Of a DNA stretch of 64,000 nucleotides, positions 7,479 to 16,012 are shown piece after piece. Source of the stretch: CAZYVU01 sp964651435 (GTDB taxonomy: Bacteria > Desulfobacterota > Syntrophorhabdia > Syntrophorhabdales > CAYQXL01); assembly GCA_964651435.1 (NCBI GenBank), contig CAZYVU010000007.1, positions 1 through 64,000 on the forward strand. The letters run 5' to 3'. The notes beneath the pieces were generated by a model that saw only the letters and a program-made list of their open reading frames with translations, did not search any database and was not told the origin of the DNA. Numbering within the stretch: position 1 is the stretch's first letter; each line of letters opens with the position of its first letter. The position numbers and the translations under genes are program-made.

Positions 7479-9173
7479 ATGGATTGCTTTGAGGGCCTGA
7501 ACGCAGCCCAGGCAGAGGTCGTGGGCTCCCCAGAAGGCCCCATGCTCGTCATAGCGGGGCCCGGAACGGGCAAGACGCTGACGATGGTCCGCCGGATCGC
7601 CTATCTATTGACAACGGGCCTCCCCCCGGAGACCATCGCGGCCGTGACGTTCACCAACAGGGCTGCCAGGGAGATGCGGGAGCGGTTGATCGCCCTCCTT
7701 GGCCCCGGGGCCCGGCAGCCCTTTGTGGGCACTTTCCACGTTATGGGGCTGCAGATTCTCGCTCGCTTTTACGGGGGTGAGATTTCGGTCATAACGAGGG
7801 GGCATCAGATAGAGCTGTTGCAGGCCCTGTCCGGAGGGGCACAAAGGCGGGCAAAGGAGAGGGCGGCGGCCATTTCGAAGGCGAGGAGCATGCTCCTGCC
7901 GCCGGCGAATGATGTGCTCCCCATCTATGAAGCCTATCGCGCCGAGCTAAGGGCCCACAACTGGTTCGATTTTGACGACCTCATCGACGAACCACTCCAT
8001 CTTCTCAGAACGAACCCGGCGATTCATTCCGCTATCGTGCCCTACCGCCGGTTCCTCGTTGACGAGTACCAGGATGTCAGCCCAAGCCAGTACGCCTTGC
8101 TCAGGGAGTTGATGGGAGGGAGCGCTGCCGTTTGCGCCGTTGGAGACGCCGATCAGGCAATATACGGCTTCAGGGGCGCGGACATTTCCGAATTTCTCGA
8201 TTTTCGGCACGATTTTCCCGGAAGCAGGGCCGTAACCCTGACGGAAAGCTATCGCTCGACCGGTAAGATTCTAAACTGCGCAGCGGCCCTCATTAAGCAC
8301 AACAGCAGGCGCATAGCAAAAGACTTGTCGCCGGTGCGACAGGTGGGCCTTCCCGTGCGGATCGTCTCCGTGCCCGATGAATTCGCCGAGGCCGCCTTTG
8401 TGGCACGCGAGATCGAGGCACGTATGGGGGCCATGGACCACCTTCGTCTTTCTCGGACCCGCCGCCATTCCGAAGCAAGCAACTTCAGCTATCGCTTCAG
8501 CGATTTTGCAGTCCTTTTCAGGACCAACGCCCAAGCCAGACCCTTTCGCCGCAGCCTGGAGGAGGCGGGTATTCCCTGCCAGACGGCCACGGGCCCTGAG
8601 AGTGGGTGGACAGGCATGATCGACCTCCTGACACAGGCGTGCCGGGAGGGTTCATCGAATGTCTCCCCGCAAGACCTGGTCTTGGAGGCGTGGAAGGCCT
8701 CCGGATCTCCGGGTGAGTGGGCCTACTTGGAGGCGCTCTGTCGCTCCTACAGTCATCGTTCCCGGCCCGAGGCGCTGCAGGGCATGATCGGGGAGTTGAG
8801 GCTTTTGGAGCCGCTGGACTGCTTCGACCGTAACGCCGAAAAGGTGCATCTCATGACCTTTCACATGGCCAAAGGACTTGAATTTGGTGTTGTCTTTCTC
8901 GCCGGCGCGGAGGACGGGCTCACACCCCTGCTTCGGGACGACAGTGCGGACAGCAACGTGGAGGAAGAGAGGCGGCTTTTCTACGTGGCAATGACGAGAG
9001 CGCGTGACGAGCTTTTCCTTGTCTCCAGACGGTCCAGGGCACTCTTTGGAGAGAGGGTTGGCGCTGTCCCGTCGCGGTTCATCGCCGAACTGCCGGAGCA
9101 ACTGGTGGAGACGGTACAGGTTGACGGGCGAAGGCGAAAGGAAAAGCAGAAGACGCAGGCCACCCTATTCTGA
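7479..9173 (+). CDS. UvrD/PcrA-like superfamily 1 helicase, compact
   Basis: This is an ATP-dependent 3'-5' type SF1A DNA helicase. All the main motifs are visible: Walker A GPGTGKT (27-33), motif Ia FTNRAAREMRERL, Walker B VDEYQD (194-199), motif III GDADQAIYGFRGAD, motif IV-like VLFRTNAQARPF, motif V MTFHMAKGLEFGVVF, and motif VI EEERRLFYVAMTRARDEL. At 564 residues it is much shorter than UvrD or PcrA (about 720). The 2B region and the C-terminal tail are reduced, so it is not the housekeeping UvrD. It sits one base after the EndoQ-like gene in what looks like a two-gene operon and probably processes the nicked product. Confidence 0.9.
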   Translation: MDCFEGLNAAQAEVVGSPEGPMLVIAGPGTGKTLTMVRRIAYLLTTGLPPETIAAVTFTNRAAREMRERLIALLGPGARQPFVGTFHVMGLQILARFYGGEISVITRGHQIELLQALSGGAQRRAKERAAAISKARSMLLPPANDVLPIYEAYRAELRAHNWFDFDDLIDEPLHLLRTNPAIHSAIVPYRRFLVDEYQDVSPSQYALLRELMGGSAAVCAVGDADQAIYGFRGADISEFLDFRHDFPGSRAVTLTESYRSTGKILNCAAALIKHNSRRIAKDLSPVRQVGLPVRIVSVPDEFAEAAFVAREIEARMGAMDHLRLSRTRRHSEASNFSYRFSDFAVLFRTNAQARPFRRSLEEAGIPCQTATGPESGWTGMIDLLTQACREGSSNVSPQDLVLEAWKASGSPGEWAYLEALCRSYSHRSRPEALQGMIGELRLLEPLDCFDRNAEKVHLMTFHMAKGLEFGVVFLAGAEDGLTPLLRDDSADSNVEEERRLFYVAMTRARDELFLVSRRSRALFGERVGAVPSRFIAELPEQLVETVQVDGRRRKEKQKTQATLF

Positions 9174-9212
9174 GCCGACGGGCCCCAAAGTCGAGGCGCA
9201 GGCAACAGGGCG

Positions 9213-9902
9213 TTACGAGGCCTTCCCGCCGTGCGCCCGGAGCACGTATTTCAAGTATTCCCTCACCTTTCTCTTTCCCACGATAGGCCCCATGTGCCCG
9301 TCGCAGAAGATGTCGGCGTCGAGGGCCGTGAGCTTGTCCACCGATTCCGCCCAAGCGGAGGGATCGCAGTCATAGTATTCGAGCAGGGGCGCCGAGATGT
9401 CCTGTCCAAAGAGAATCCTGAGCCCGTCCTGATCGAGGTACGGCGAGATGGAGCCGGGCGTATGTCCGGGTGTATGTATCCACGAGATCTCGCGATCTCC
9501 GAAGGAAACGGCGCCCTCACTTCCCGTCAAAATCCTGTCGATAGGGAACGGCTCCAGCTCAACGCGAAAACAGATGGCCGCGCTCAGCCGGCTGTCACCT
9601 CGGGCTATGATCTCTGCATCCTTCTCGTGCATGACGAGCGGTATGCCGAGGTGCTTCCGGAACAATGGCGCCGCACCAATATGGTCGTAGTGGCAGTGGG
9701 TTAGAAGTATGGAGGAGAGGGCCGAAGGGCTGTGCCCGGCCATCTTGATGTTCGTAACGGTCTGCCGGAACTTGAACCCCGATCCCGCATCTATGAGCAG
9801 GGTATCGCCGATGTCAAGCAGGTAGACCGCCGAGTCGTATGACCCGGTTATTTCCGGGCCGGCAACCTGGGCGAGGTTAGGAAGAATGTTTTTCGGTGCC
9901 AA
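9213..9902 (-). CDS. MBL-fold metallo-hydrolase
   Basis: The protein has the metallo-beta-lactamase fold and is a zinc hydrolase of unknown substrate. The dinuclear metal motif is THCHYDHIGAAP (H69, H71, D73, H74 from this start). Later ligands are suggested by HTPGHTPGS and the C-terminal FCDGHMGP. I prefer the TTG at 9902, because GGAG lies 5 bases upstream. The frame is open to another TTG at 9935. The gene overlaps the end of the YgiQ-family gene on the same strand by about 26 bases, which implies co-transcription. It might belong to the hydroxyacylglutathione-hydrolase-like group, but nothing fixes the substrate. Confidence 0.8.
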   Translation of the reverse strand: MAPKNILPNLAQVAGPEITGSYDSAVYLLDIGDTLLIDAGSGFKFRQTVTNIKMAGHSPSALSSILLTHCHYDHIGAAPLFRKHLGIPLVMHEKDAEIIARGDSRLSAAICFRVELEPFPIDRILTGSEGAVSFGDREISWIHTPGHTPGSISPYLDQDGLRILFGQDISAPLLEYYDCDPSAWAESVDKLTALDADIFCDGHMGPIVGKRKVREYLKYVLRAHGGKAS

Positions 9903-11694
9903 ATGCGCTCCTCGAATGCTGTCTTCTCTGTGCAAATATGTGCATGAGGTGTTCTTTCTTCAAGGCGCAGAGCGCCTCACGGACGAGCACCCCATTCTCG
10001 GGGTGGCGATATTGAAGGAGGGCTCGCTGCAAACGGCGGTCCTTGTCCGTTCGGGGGACGTATACCTCTTTGCCGCTCGTTGGATCCTTGCCCGTGTAGT
10101 AGATGGCACCGGATAACGTGAGCGGAAGGGGCATGAAGTCCTGAATCTGCTCGGGGTAGATCCCCATTCTTTGAAGGTCCAGTGACAGGGCAAGCGCCTC
10201 TTCCAGGGTGGCCCCCGGATGAGAAGATATGAAATAGTGAACGAGAAACTGTTTCCTTTCAATAGCTTTGCTAAGGAAGTCAAAGTTTTTCTTGAACTTC
10301 CTGTAAACCGCCAGAGGCGGTTTGTTCATCAGTGCCAGCACGGCGTCGGACGTGTGTTCCGGTGCCACTTTCATCTGTCCGCTCACATGGTGGGATAGAA
10401 CCTCCTTCAGGTAGGGGAGGGCGTCCTTCTCGGCCAGCAGGTCGTGCCGGAAGCCGCTGGCAATAAAGACATGCTTGACGCCGGCAAGGCTTCGAAGACC
10501 CTTCAGCAGGTCGACGGAGGCCTTGTACCCAAGCCGTAGGTTGGGGCACCTGCGAGGCGTCAGGCAGTGACGGGTAAGACATGCGCCGCCTCCCGCCCAG
10601 CGGTCGCAAAACGCCTCGTAAAGGTTGGCCGTTGGTCCGCCGACATCGGTTATCGTCCCCCTGAAACCCTCCTGTTGTGTCAGAAGCAGGGCCTCCCGGA
10701 CGATGGAGCCTTTGCTCCTGGATTGGACGATGCGGCCCTGGTGCATGGACAGCGAACAAAAGCTGCACCCTCCCACACATCCGCGATGGGTGATGAGAGA
10801 ATGTCTCACCGTCTCGAAGCCGGGAACGCCCCCGAGCCTGTCGTAGGCAGGGTGCGACGCCCGGCAATAGGGCAACTCATAAATTCCGTCCAGCTCCTTC
10901 GTCGACAAGGGCAGGGCAGGCGGAAACTGGATGACGTATCGGTTGGCATGCTTCTGCGCTATAGTGGCCCCCCGAAGCGGATCCTGATTGGCATAGACGG
11001 CGGAAAAGGCTTGATTGAACCGATCCTTGTCCCGAGCGACATCTTCGTAGGACGGGATTTCAAGAATAGGTTGGTCTTCCGGCGGGGTTCCCACGATAAC
11101 GGCCGTGCCGGGTATTCCAAAAAGGCTCATGCCCGCACGGAGGCGCCGGCCAATCTCGACTACCTGCATCTCTCCCATGCCGTACACAAGAATGTCGCTC
11201 CGGCTGTCGACAAGAATGGACCGCCGCACCGCGTTATCCCACCAGTCGTAGTGGGCAAATCGCCGGAGGCTTGCCTCTATCCCTCCGATGACGATAGGAA
11301 CGCCGGGAAAGGCTTCCCGTAGGCGGTTTGCATACACAAGAACGGCCCGGTCGGGACGCCTTCCGCCTGCACCGCCCGGCGAGTAGTCGTCTACCCTGCG
11401 GGGCCGCTTCGACGCAGTATAGTTTGCCACCATGGAATCAAGATTACCCGCAGTAATGCCGAAAAAAAGGCGTGGCCGCCCGAAGGCCTTGAAATCATCA
11501 ATTTTTCTCCAGTCGGGCTGCGCTATGACAGCCACCGTAAAACCTGCCCGCTGAAGAACGCGCCCAATGACCGCCGTACCGTACGACGGGTGATCGACAT
11601 AGGCGTCCCCCGTCACGAGTACGGCATCGAAAGCGCCACCTCGCGGCTTTTGCGGTGCAGCCGAAGATAACGGCAAGAAGGCCCGGTCAACCAT
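9877..11694 (-). CDS. YgiQ family radical SAM protein
   Basis: This is a large radical SAM protein of the YgiQ family, whose reaction is not established. The [4Fe-4S] motif C-x3-C-x2-C is C306, C310, C313 in HRGCVGGCSFCSL. An N-terminal domain with YVDHPSYGTAVIGRVLQRAG resembles the cobalamin-binding-like fold that precedes such cores. The family signature LDLQRMGIYPEQIQDFMPLP is near the C-terminus, followed by the typical YYTGKDP. The length of 605 is usual. The downstream MBL hydrolase overlaps its 3' end, so the two genes form one transcript. Confidence 0.9.
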   Translation of the reverse strand: MVDRAFLPLSSAAPQKPRGGAFDAVLVTGDAYVDHPSYGTAVIGRVLQRAGFTVAVIAQPDWRKIDDFKAFGRPRLFFGITAGNLDSMVANYTASKRPRRVDDYSPGGAGGRRPDRAVLVYANRLREAFPGVPIVIGGIEASLRRFAHYDWWDNAVRRSILVDSRSDILVYGMGEMQVVEIGRRLRAGMSLFGIPGTAVIVGTPPEDQPILEIPSYEDVARDKDRFNQAFSAVYANQDPLRGATIAQKHANRYVIQFPPALPLSTKELDGIYELPYCRASHPAYDRLGGVPGFETVRHSLITHRGCVGGCSFCSLSMHQGRIVQSRSKGSIVREALLLTQQEGFRGTITDVGGPTANLYEAFCDRWAGGGACLTRHCLTPRRCPNLRLGYKASVDLLKGLRSLAGVKHVFIASGFRHDLLAEKDALPYLKEVLSHHVSGQMKVAPEHTSDAVLALMNKPPLAVYRKFKKNFDFLSKAIERKQFLVHYFISSHPGATLEEALALSLDLQRMGIYPEQIQDFMPLPLTLSGAIYYTGKDPTSGKEVYVPRTDKDRRLQRALLQYRHPENGVLVREALCALKKEHLMHIFAQRRQHSRSAFGTEKHSS

Positions 11695-11761
11695 TCACCA
11701 TTCTATCAGAATATGTGGCACATTATAAAGCGCACCGTGGTCTGGTGGCCCACTGAAAAGC

Positions 11762-11792
11762 TTGAGGGGTTCGAGCAAGTATGGTATATAAC
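11762..11792 (+). promoter_or_regulatory. Predicted promoter of tRNA-Ser
   Basis: TTGAGG (11762-11767) is followed by TATAAC (11787-11792) at 19 bp, with an overlapping TATATA (11785-11790) at the ideal 17 bp. The tRNA begins 8 bases after the -10 box, which agrees with a stable-RNA promoter. Confidence 0.5.
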
Positions 11793-11799
11793 AATCACT

Positions 11800-11894
11800 G
11801 GAGAGATGTCCGAGCGGCTGAAGGAGCACGACTGGAAATCGTGTGTGCGGGACAAAAACTCGCACCGAGGGTTCAAATCCCTCTCTCTCCGCCA
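11800..11894 (+). tRNA. tRNA-Ser (GGA)
   Basis: This is a class II tRNA with a long variable arm. The acceptor stem pairs GGAGAGA with TCTCTCC, the D arm contains GTCCGAGCGGCTGAAGGAG, the anticodon loop CTGGAAA has anticodon GGA, the T loop reads GGTTCAAATCC, and CCA is encoded at the 3' end. Confidence 0.96.
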
Positions 11895-12057
11895 TAACAG
11901 AATAGATCGGTAATCAGTGATCCATAGCCGGCTGGCGGGAAATTCCCACAGTGGCGCTGCCGGGCCGAAAAAAAAGGGGTTAAAGAAACTTCTTTCAGTT
12001 CCGTGCAGATAAGGGGTCACCGATCACGAACTATCAATTAATGTTGTCTAAAAGAAC

Positions 12058-12153
12058 GGCCGGGCCCTGCGCAACGTGGAGGCTATGAACCCCGTCAGGT
12101 CTGGAAGGAAGCAGCGGCAGTAGTTTTCCTGTGTGCCGCAGGTAGCCTGGCTA
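12058..12153 (+). ncRNA. ffs: Signal recognition particle RNA, small bacterial (4.5S) type
   Basis: The universally conserved SRP domain IV is present: the asymmetric loop and GNRA-type tetraloop are read in GTCAGGTC, TGGAAGGAAGCAGC around 12092-12115. The flanks pair into one long hairpin, with GGCCGGGC at the 5' end opposite GCCTGGCT at the 3' end and CTGCG opposite CGCAG. The size of about 96 nt fits the 4.5S type, and dnaX follows directly, a common bacterial neighbourhood. The exact ends are estimated from the pairing. Confidence 0.9.
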
Positions 12154-12182
12154 TTTAATGATCTACACGATACCGCCCGCCT

Positions 12183-13751
12183 ATGACCTACACCGTTCTC
12201 GCGCGAAGATGGCGCCCCACAAGATTCAAGGATGTGATCGGGCAGGACCACATCGTCACGACCATTAAGAACTCGATAAAGTTTGAGAGAATCGGCCATG
12301 CCTACATTTTCAGCGGGCCCAGGGGCGTAGGGAAGACCTCGCTCGCCCGCATTCTCGCCAAGGCCGTCAACTGTTTGAACGGTCCGGCCGAGGAACCCTG
12401 CAACGTATGCGATGCGTGCAAGGACATACAGGCCGGCCGTTTCGTTGACCTCGTTGAGGTAGACGCGGCGTCGAAACGCCGCCTCGTCGACATGCGGGAA
12501 CTCATCGAGACGGTACGCTATATGCCCATGAGGGGGCGCTACAAGGTCTACATCCTCGACGAGTCGCACATGCTCATAGACGAGGCCTGGAATGCCTTCC
12601 TCAAGACGCTTGAGGAGCCACCGGGGCACAACATCTTTGTTCTTTCCACCACCGACGCCGAAAAGATCCCCTATACGATCAAGTCGCGGTGCCAGTCCTT
12701 CGAGTTCAGGAGAATTTCCGACCGCGATATCGGGTTGCAGTTGAAGAGGATATGCGATGACGAGGGCATCGGGTATGACGAAGGCGTCTTCGATTACATA
12801 GCGGCCGAGGCCGACGGAAGCCTGAGGGATGCCGAGTCCATTTTGGACCAGGTCATTGCCTTCGGCGGGCAAAACATTACGGAGGCCGACGTAGGCGCCG
12901 TCATCGGCATTGTAGGGCGAGAAAGCACGTACCGCATCATCGAGTCTATCATCACCGAGGACTTGAGGGGTGGATTGACGCTTATCGACCGCCTCATCGT
13001 TGAAGGTCACGAGGCCTACCAGATATATAAGGGGCTCGTTGGTGCGCTGAGAAAGATGCTTCTCTTCAGCATCTATGAGTCATCCCCACCGTTTCTGTAT
13101 ATGGGTACTGAAGAGGCGGCAAGGATTTCTTCGCTCATTACGGACCTCGAATATTACGAGATCCAGAACATGCTTGCATACCTTCTCAAGGCAGAGAATC
13201 TCCTGGCCGGCCTTTTCCCGAAGGTCACCCTCGAAGTGCTTTACGTGAATCTTTTCAACCTGGCGAAGCTTCGCGATCTGGGCAAGATGGTCCGGGCAGC
13301 CGAAGCAGGGAAGATTCAAAATCCTGAGATGCCGTCGCCGAAACCCCCAGCTCGGCAAGTTCATTCCGACGCGTTATTGACGGTTCAAAGCCCTGAGATA
13401 CTGTCGTCGGAACCCGTAAGGATCCCCAAGGAGACAGGGAAACCGCCAGACCAAAAAAGACAAGATGGGCCCGAGGGGTTCTTTGTGCTCCTGAGGGATA
13501 AGCAGCCCTTTCTGGCCGCGCTGCTGGAGGGTGCGGTGGTGGAATTCGAAGAATCGCGTGTGATCATCTCTACCGACAAACAGTATTCAATGATTGGGGA
13601 AGATCCGACATACCGAGAAGAATTGAAAGAGGTCCTTTACGAGTTTTCGGGGAAGAGAATGGATGTTCTCTTTCGTGAGGTGAAAGAATTGAGTGACGAT
13701 CCGCTTAAGGATTATGTGAGGGAAGCTGAGCTCATTTTCAAGAAAAATTGA
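12183..13751 (+). CDS. dnaX: DNA polymerase III subunits gamma/tau
   Basis: This is the clamp-loader ATPase that assembles the sliding clamp and couples polymerases at the replication fork. Walker A is GPRGVGKT (45-52). The zinc module has C64, C73, C76 and C79. The Walker B region reads YILDESHMLIDEAWNAFL, and sensor 1 is VLSTTDAEKIPYTIKSRC. DAASKRR replaces the usual DAASNRG, a small deviation. Domains I-III end near residue 370. A Pro/Gln-rich linker and a short tau-like C-terminal part follow (522 residues in total). An A6G run at 13453-13459 sits in the linker, and in the -1 frame a stop occurs at 13499. The gene precedes ebfC and recR, the usual order. Confidence 0.95.
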   Translation: MTYTVLARRWRPTRFKDVIGQDHIVTTIKNSIKFERIGHAYIFSGPRGVGKTSLARILAKAVNCLNGPAEEPCNVCDACKDIQAGRFVDLVEVDAASKRRLVDMRELIETVRYMPMRGRYKVYILDESHMLIDEAWNAFLKTLEEPPGHNIFVLSTTDAEKIPYTIKSRCQSFEFRRISDRDIGLQLKRICDDEGIGYDEGVFDYIAAEADGSLRDAESILDQVIAFGGQNITEADVGAVIGIVGRESTYRIIESIITEDLRGGLTLIDRLIVEGHEAYQIYKGLVGALRKMLLFSIYESSPPFLYMGTEEAARISSLITDLEYYEIQNMLAYLLKAENLLAGLFPKVTLEVLYVNLFNLAKLRDLGKMVRAAEAGKIQNPEMPSPKPPARQVHSDALLTVQSPEILSSEPVRIPKETGKPPDQKRQDGPEGFFVLLRDKQPFLAALLEGAVVEFEESRVIISTDKQYSMIGEDPTYREELKEVLYEFSGKRMDVLFREVKELSDDPLKDYVREAELIFKKN

Positions 13752-13760
13752 GGAGGGGTT

Positions 13761-14075
13761 ATGTCTAAGAATTTTGGGCAGATATTGAACCAGGCCAAGA
13801 AGATGCAGGAAAAATTGCAGAAACTCCAGGAGGAGCTCGGTGGACGGACGGTAGAAGCCCAGGCGGGTGGAGGCATGGTCTCATGTGTTGTAAACGGAAA
13901 GCAGGAGATCGTTTCTCTGACCATTTCGGAAGAAGTGTGGCAGGAGCAGGACAGGGAGCTACTGGAAGACCTTCTTCTGGCAGCGGTAAACGAGGGTCTC
14001 AACAAGTCGAGAGATATGGTGCAGGAAGAGATGTCCAAGGTCGCCGGCATACCGGGGCTACAGCTTCCTTTTTAG
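13761..14075 (+). CDS. ebfC: YbaB/EbfC family nucleoid-associated protein
   Basis: This is a small dimeric DNA-binding protein that coats the nucleoid. The family pattern is clear: a long N-terminal helix (LNQAKKMQEKLQKLQEELG), a beta-sheet with GGGMVSCVVNGKQEIVSLTI, and a C-terminal helix ending in GIPGLQLPF. The length of 104 is typical. A strong ribosome site (GAGGAGGGG) precedes the ATG. It lies 9 bp after dnaX and 6 bp before recR, forming the classic dnaX-ebfC-recR operon. Confidence 0.95.
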   Translation: MSKNFGQILNQAKKMQEKLQKLQEELGGRTVEAQAGGGMVSCVVNGKQEIVSLTISEEVWQEQDRELLEDLLLAAVNEGLNKSRDMVQEEMSKVAGIPGLQLPF

Positions 14076-14081
14076 GACGCC

Positions 14082-14678
14082 ATGCTATATCCTCTACCCC
14101 TCGAACGGCTCATTGATAATCTCTCGAAGCTCCCCGGCATAGGGCGGAAGACGGCAACACGACTGGCGTTCTTTCTTCTCAACGGAAAGGAGTCTTTCGT
14201 CCAGGAACTATCGTCGAGCCTAAAAGACCTGAAAGAGAAGATCCGCCTGTGCAGCACCTGCTTTAACATCACAGACGTTGACCCCTGTCCCATCTGTGCC
14301 GATCCCCACAGAGACAAGAATGCCGTTTGTGTCGTCGAGGAGTCTTCTCACATGATGGTCATAGAGTCGTCTTTCCCGGGTGCCTTCAGGTTTCATATCC
14401 TCCATGGCGTCATCAACCCCATCGAGGGGGTTGGACCCGATGACGTGCGCGTCCGGGAGCTGGAAAAGCGGGTGCGCGATGAGGGCATTCGCGAGGTGAT
14501 TATTGCCACGAATCCTAACATAGAAGGCAACACAACAGCCCACTACATCGCCGAAATATTGAAGCCCTACGGCGTTACTATAACGCGCATCGCCTCGGGA
14601 ATCCCCGTTGGCGGCGATATCGTCTATTTAGACACGCTCACCATCAGGAGCTCCCTGGAGAACCGCAGGAACCTTTAA
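14082..14678 (+). CDS. recR: Recombination mediator protein RecR
   Basis: RecR works with RecO and RecF to load RecA on gapped DNA. The N-terminal helix-hairpin-helix is LSKLPGIGRKTATRLAFFLL. The zinc finger is CSTCFNITDVDPCPIC, and the Toprim domain follows with VCVVEESSHMMVIE and EVIIATNPNIEGNTTAHYIA. The C-terminal Walker-like end TRIASGIPVGGDIVYLDTLT is complete. The length of 198 residues is standard. It is the last gene of the dnaX operon and meets the transaldolase gene convergently. Confidence 0.96.
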   Translation: MLYPLPLERLIDNLSKLPGIGRKTATRLAFFLLNGKESFVQELSSSLKDLKEKIRLCSTCFNITDVDPCPICADPHRDKNAVCVVEESSHMMVIESSFPGAFRFHILHGVINPIEGVGPDDVRVRELEKRVRDEGIREVIIATNPNIEGNTTAHYIAEILKPYGVTITRIASGIPVGGDIVYLDTLTIRSSLENRRNL

Positions 14679-14725
14679 CGTTCGGGTCCCCTGTCTGTGT
14701 TAGCCGGCACCCCTTCGGTCCGCAC

Positions 14726-15379
14726 CTATTTTGCCGTCTTTTCCAAGGTCTTATAGTCGCTCAGAAATTTCTCTATTCCTATGTCCGTAAGGGGGTGCTT
14801 CATCAACTGCCGAAGGACGGCGAAGGGTATCGTTGCAATCTCGGCACCGACGAGGGCCGCCTGAAGAACGTGCAGGGGGCTGCGGATGCTGGCCACTATC
14901 ACTTCCGTGTCGAAGAAGTAGTTCGCCAGAATCGTGTGTATATCCTGGACGATTTCCATGCCCGTAGCCGAAATGTCGTCAAGCCTCCCGATAAAAGGGC
15001 TTACGTAGGTCGCCCCCGCCTTGGCGGCAATGAGGGCCTGAAGGGGCTGAAATATGAGCGTTACGTTGGTCTTGATGCTCTCTTCCGACAGGACGCGGAC
15101 GGCTCGAACCCCTTCTTCGGTCATGGGGATCTTTACGACGGCGTTAGGACCGAGTGCCGCCAGCGACCTTGCCTCCCTGCACATGCCGTCAAAGTCCGTT
15201 GCGATCACCTCTAAGCTGACGGGTCCGTCAACAAGCGCGAGAATCTCACCGATCGTCTCCTTCGGATCCCTCTTCTCTTTTGCCAACAGCGACGGATTCG
15301 TCGTCACGCCGTCGACAAGGCCTAATTCAAGGCCTTTCCTGATCTCATCGGCGCTCGCTGTATCGATAAAAAATCTCAT
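14726..15379 (-). CDS. tal: Transaldolase, small (TalC/MipB) type
   Basis: This is a pentose-phosphate-pathway transaldolase of the short family that also contains fructose-6-phosphate aldolase. The Schiff-base Lys is in NAVVKIPMT. The segment TNVTLIFQPLQAL has Phe where the E. coli fructose-6-phosphate aldolase has Tyr, which favours transaldolase activity. The motif ATYVSPFIGRLDDIS is typical. The length of 217 is usual. A class II aldolase gene lies 9 bp upstream on the same strand, so the two aldolases are likely co-transcribed. Confidence 0.9.
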   Translation of the reverse strand: MRFFIDTASADEIRKGLELGLVDGVTTNPSLLAKEKRDPKETIGEILALVDGPVSLEVIATDFDGMCREARSLAALGPNAVVKIPMTEEGVRAVRVLSEESIKTNVTLIFQPLQALIAAKAGATYVSPFIGRLDDISATGMEIVQDIHTILANYFFDTEVIVASIRSPLHVLQAALVGAEIATIPFAVLRQLMKHPLTDIGIEKFLSDYKTLEKTAK

Positions 15380-15388
15380 GGCAACCTC

Positions 15389-15991
15389 CTACCATTTTCT
15401 ATATTGGTCCGAGTATTTCCTGTACTCCTTTTTCGTGTCGCTATCATGAAAAACAAAAAAACATGACGCCTCAAGGCTGCTCGTGTACATGTATGCCTCT
15501 TCCAGCATATCACCACGGGCGAAGCTTCCGTGACCCCGGAGAAGCACAATCTTGAAGTCCTTGAGGTACTCACTCACAAGGACGGATGCCTCGGGAGACC
15601 CGATGGTCTTTTCGGATACGACAACGGGGACGCGTTTAAAAAGATACGACCCCTCCGAGTCGATGGGAATGATTTCGTCATGCCTCATAGACAAGAGCGT
15701 GGCATAGGGCGGGTGGGCATGGACGACGGCCAGGGCGCTCGTGTTCCGGTATATGGCCCTATGGATGACAACCTCCGACGAGGCCATCAGTATATGGCTG
15801 TCGTCCGCCTCCACGGGTATCTCGACAATATCGCCCGCGCTTAACCGGCCGAGCATGGACCCCCGTCTCGTAAGATACATCCTCCTTCCCGCACGGGTAC
15901 TCATGTTCCCTGCGTGGGAGCTGATGAGCCCCCGCAGGAATATATCTCTTCCTATGGATGAAAAGGTGTCGGCAAGATGGGCGTCAATCAC
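15389..15991 (-). CDS. Class II aldolase/adducin family protein
   Basis: The protein is a zinc-dependent class II aldolase-type enzyme like fuculose- or rhamnulose-phosphate aldolase. The pattern SSHAGNMSTR, SSEVVIHRAIYRNT (candidate catalytic Glu), VVHAHPPYATLLS (zinc His pair) and LLRGHGSFARG (further zinc His) is complete. The start is GTG with AAGGG upstream; 200 residues is a normal length. It is followed at 9 bp by the transaldolase and lies 21 bp downstream of the AOR-family gene on the same strand. The phosphorylated sugar substrate cannot be told from sequence. Confidence 0.85.
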   Translation of the reverse strand: MIDAHLADTFSSIGRDIFLRGLISSHAGNMSTRAGRRMYLTRRGSMLGRLSAGDIVEIPVEADDSHILMASSEVVIHRAIYRNTSALAVVHAHPPYATLLSMRHDEIIPIDSEGSYLFKRVPVVVSEKTIGSPEASVLVSEYLKDFKIVLLRGHGSFARGDMLEEAYMYTSSLEASCFFVFHDSDTKKEYRKYSDQYRKW

Positions 15992-16012
15992 ACGTTTACC
16001 CTTTTATACGTT

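Noticed and set aside
12048..13010. 320-codon minus-strand frame opposite dnaX and the SRP RNA
   Set aside because: It is a shadow of dnaX in high-G+C third positions, with no family resemblance.
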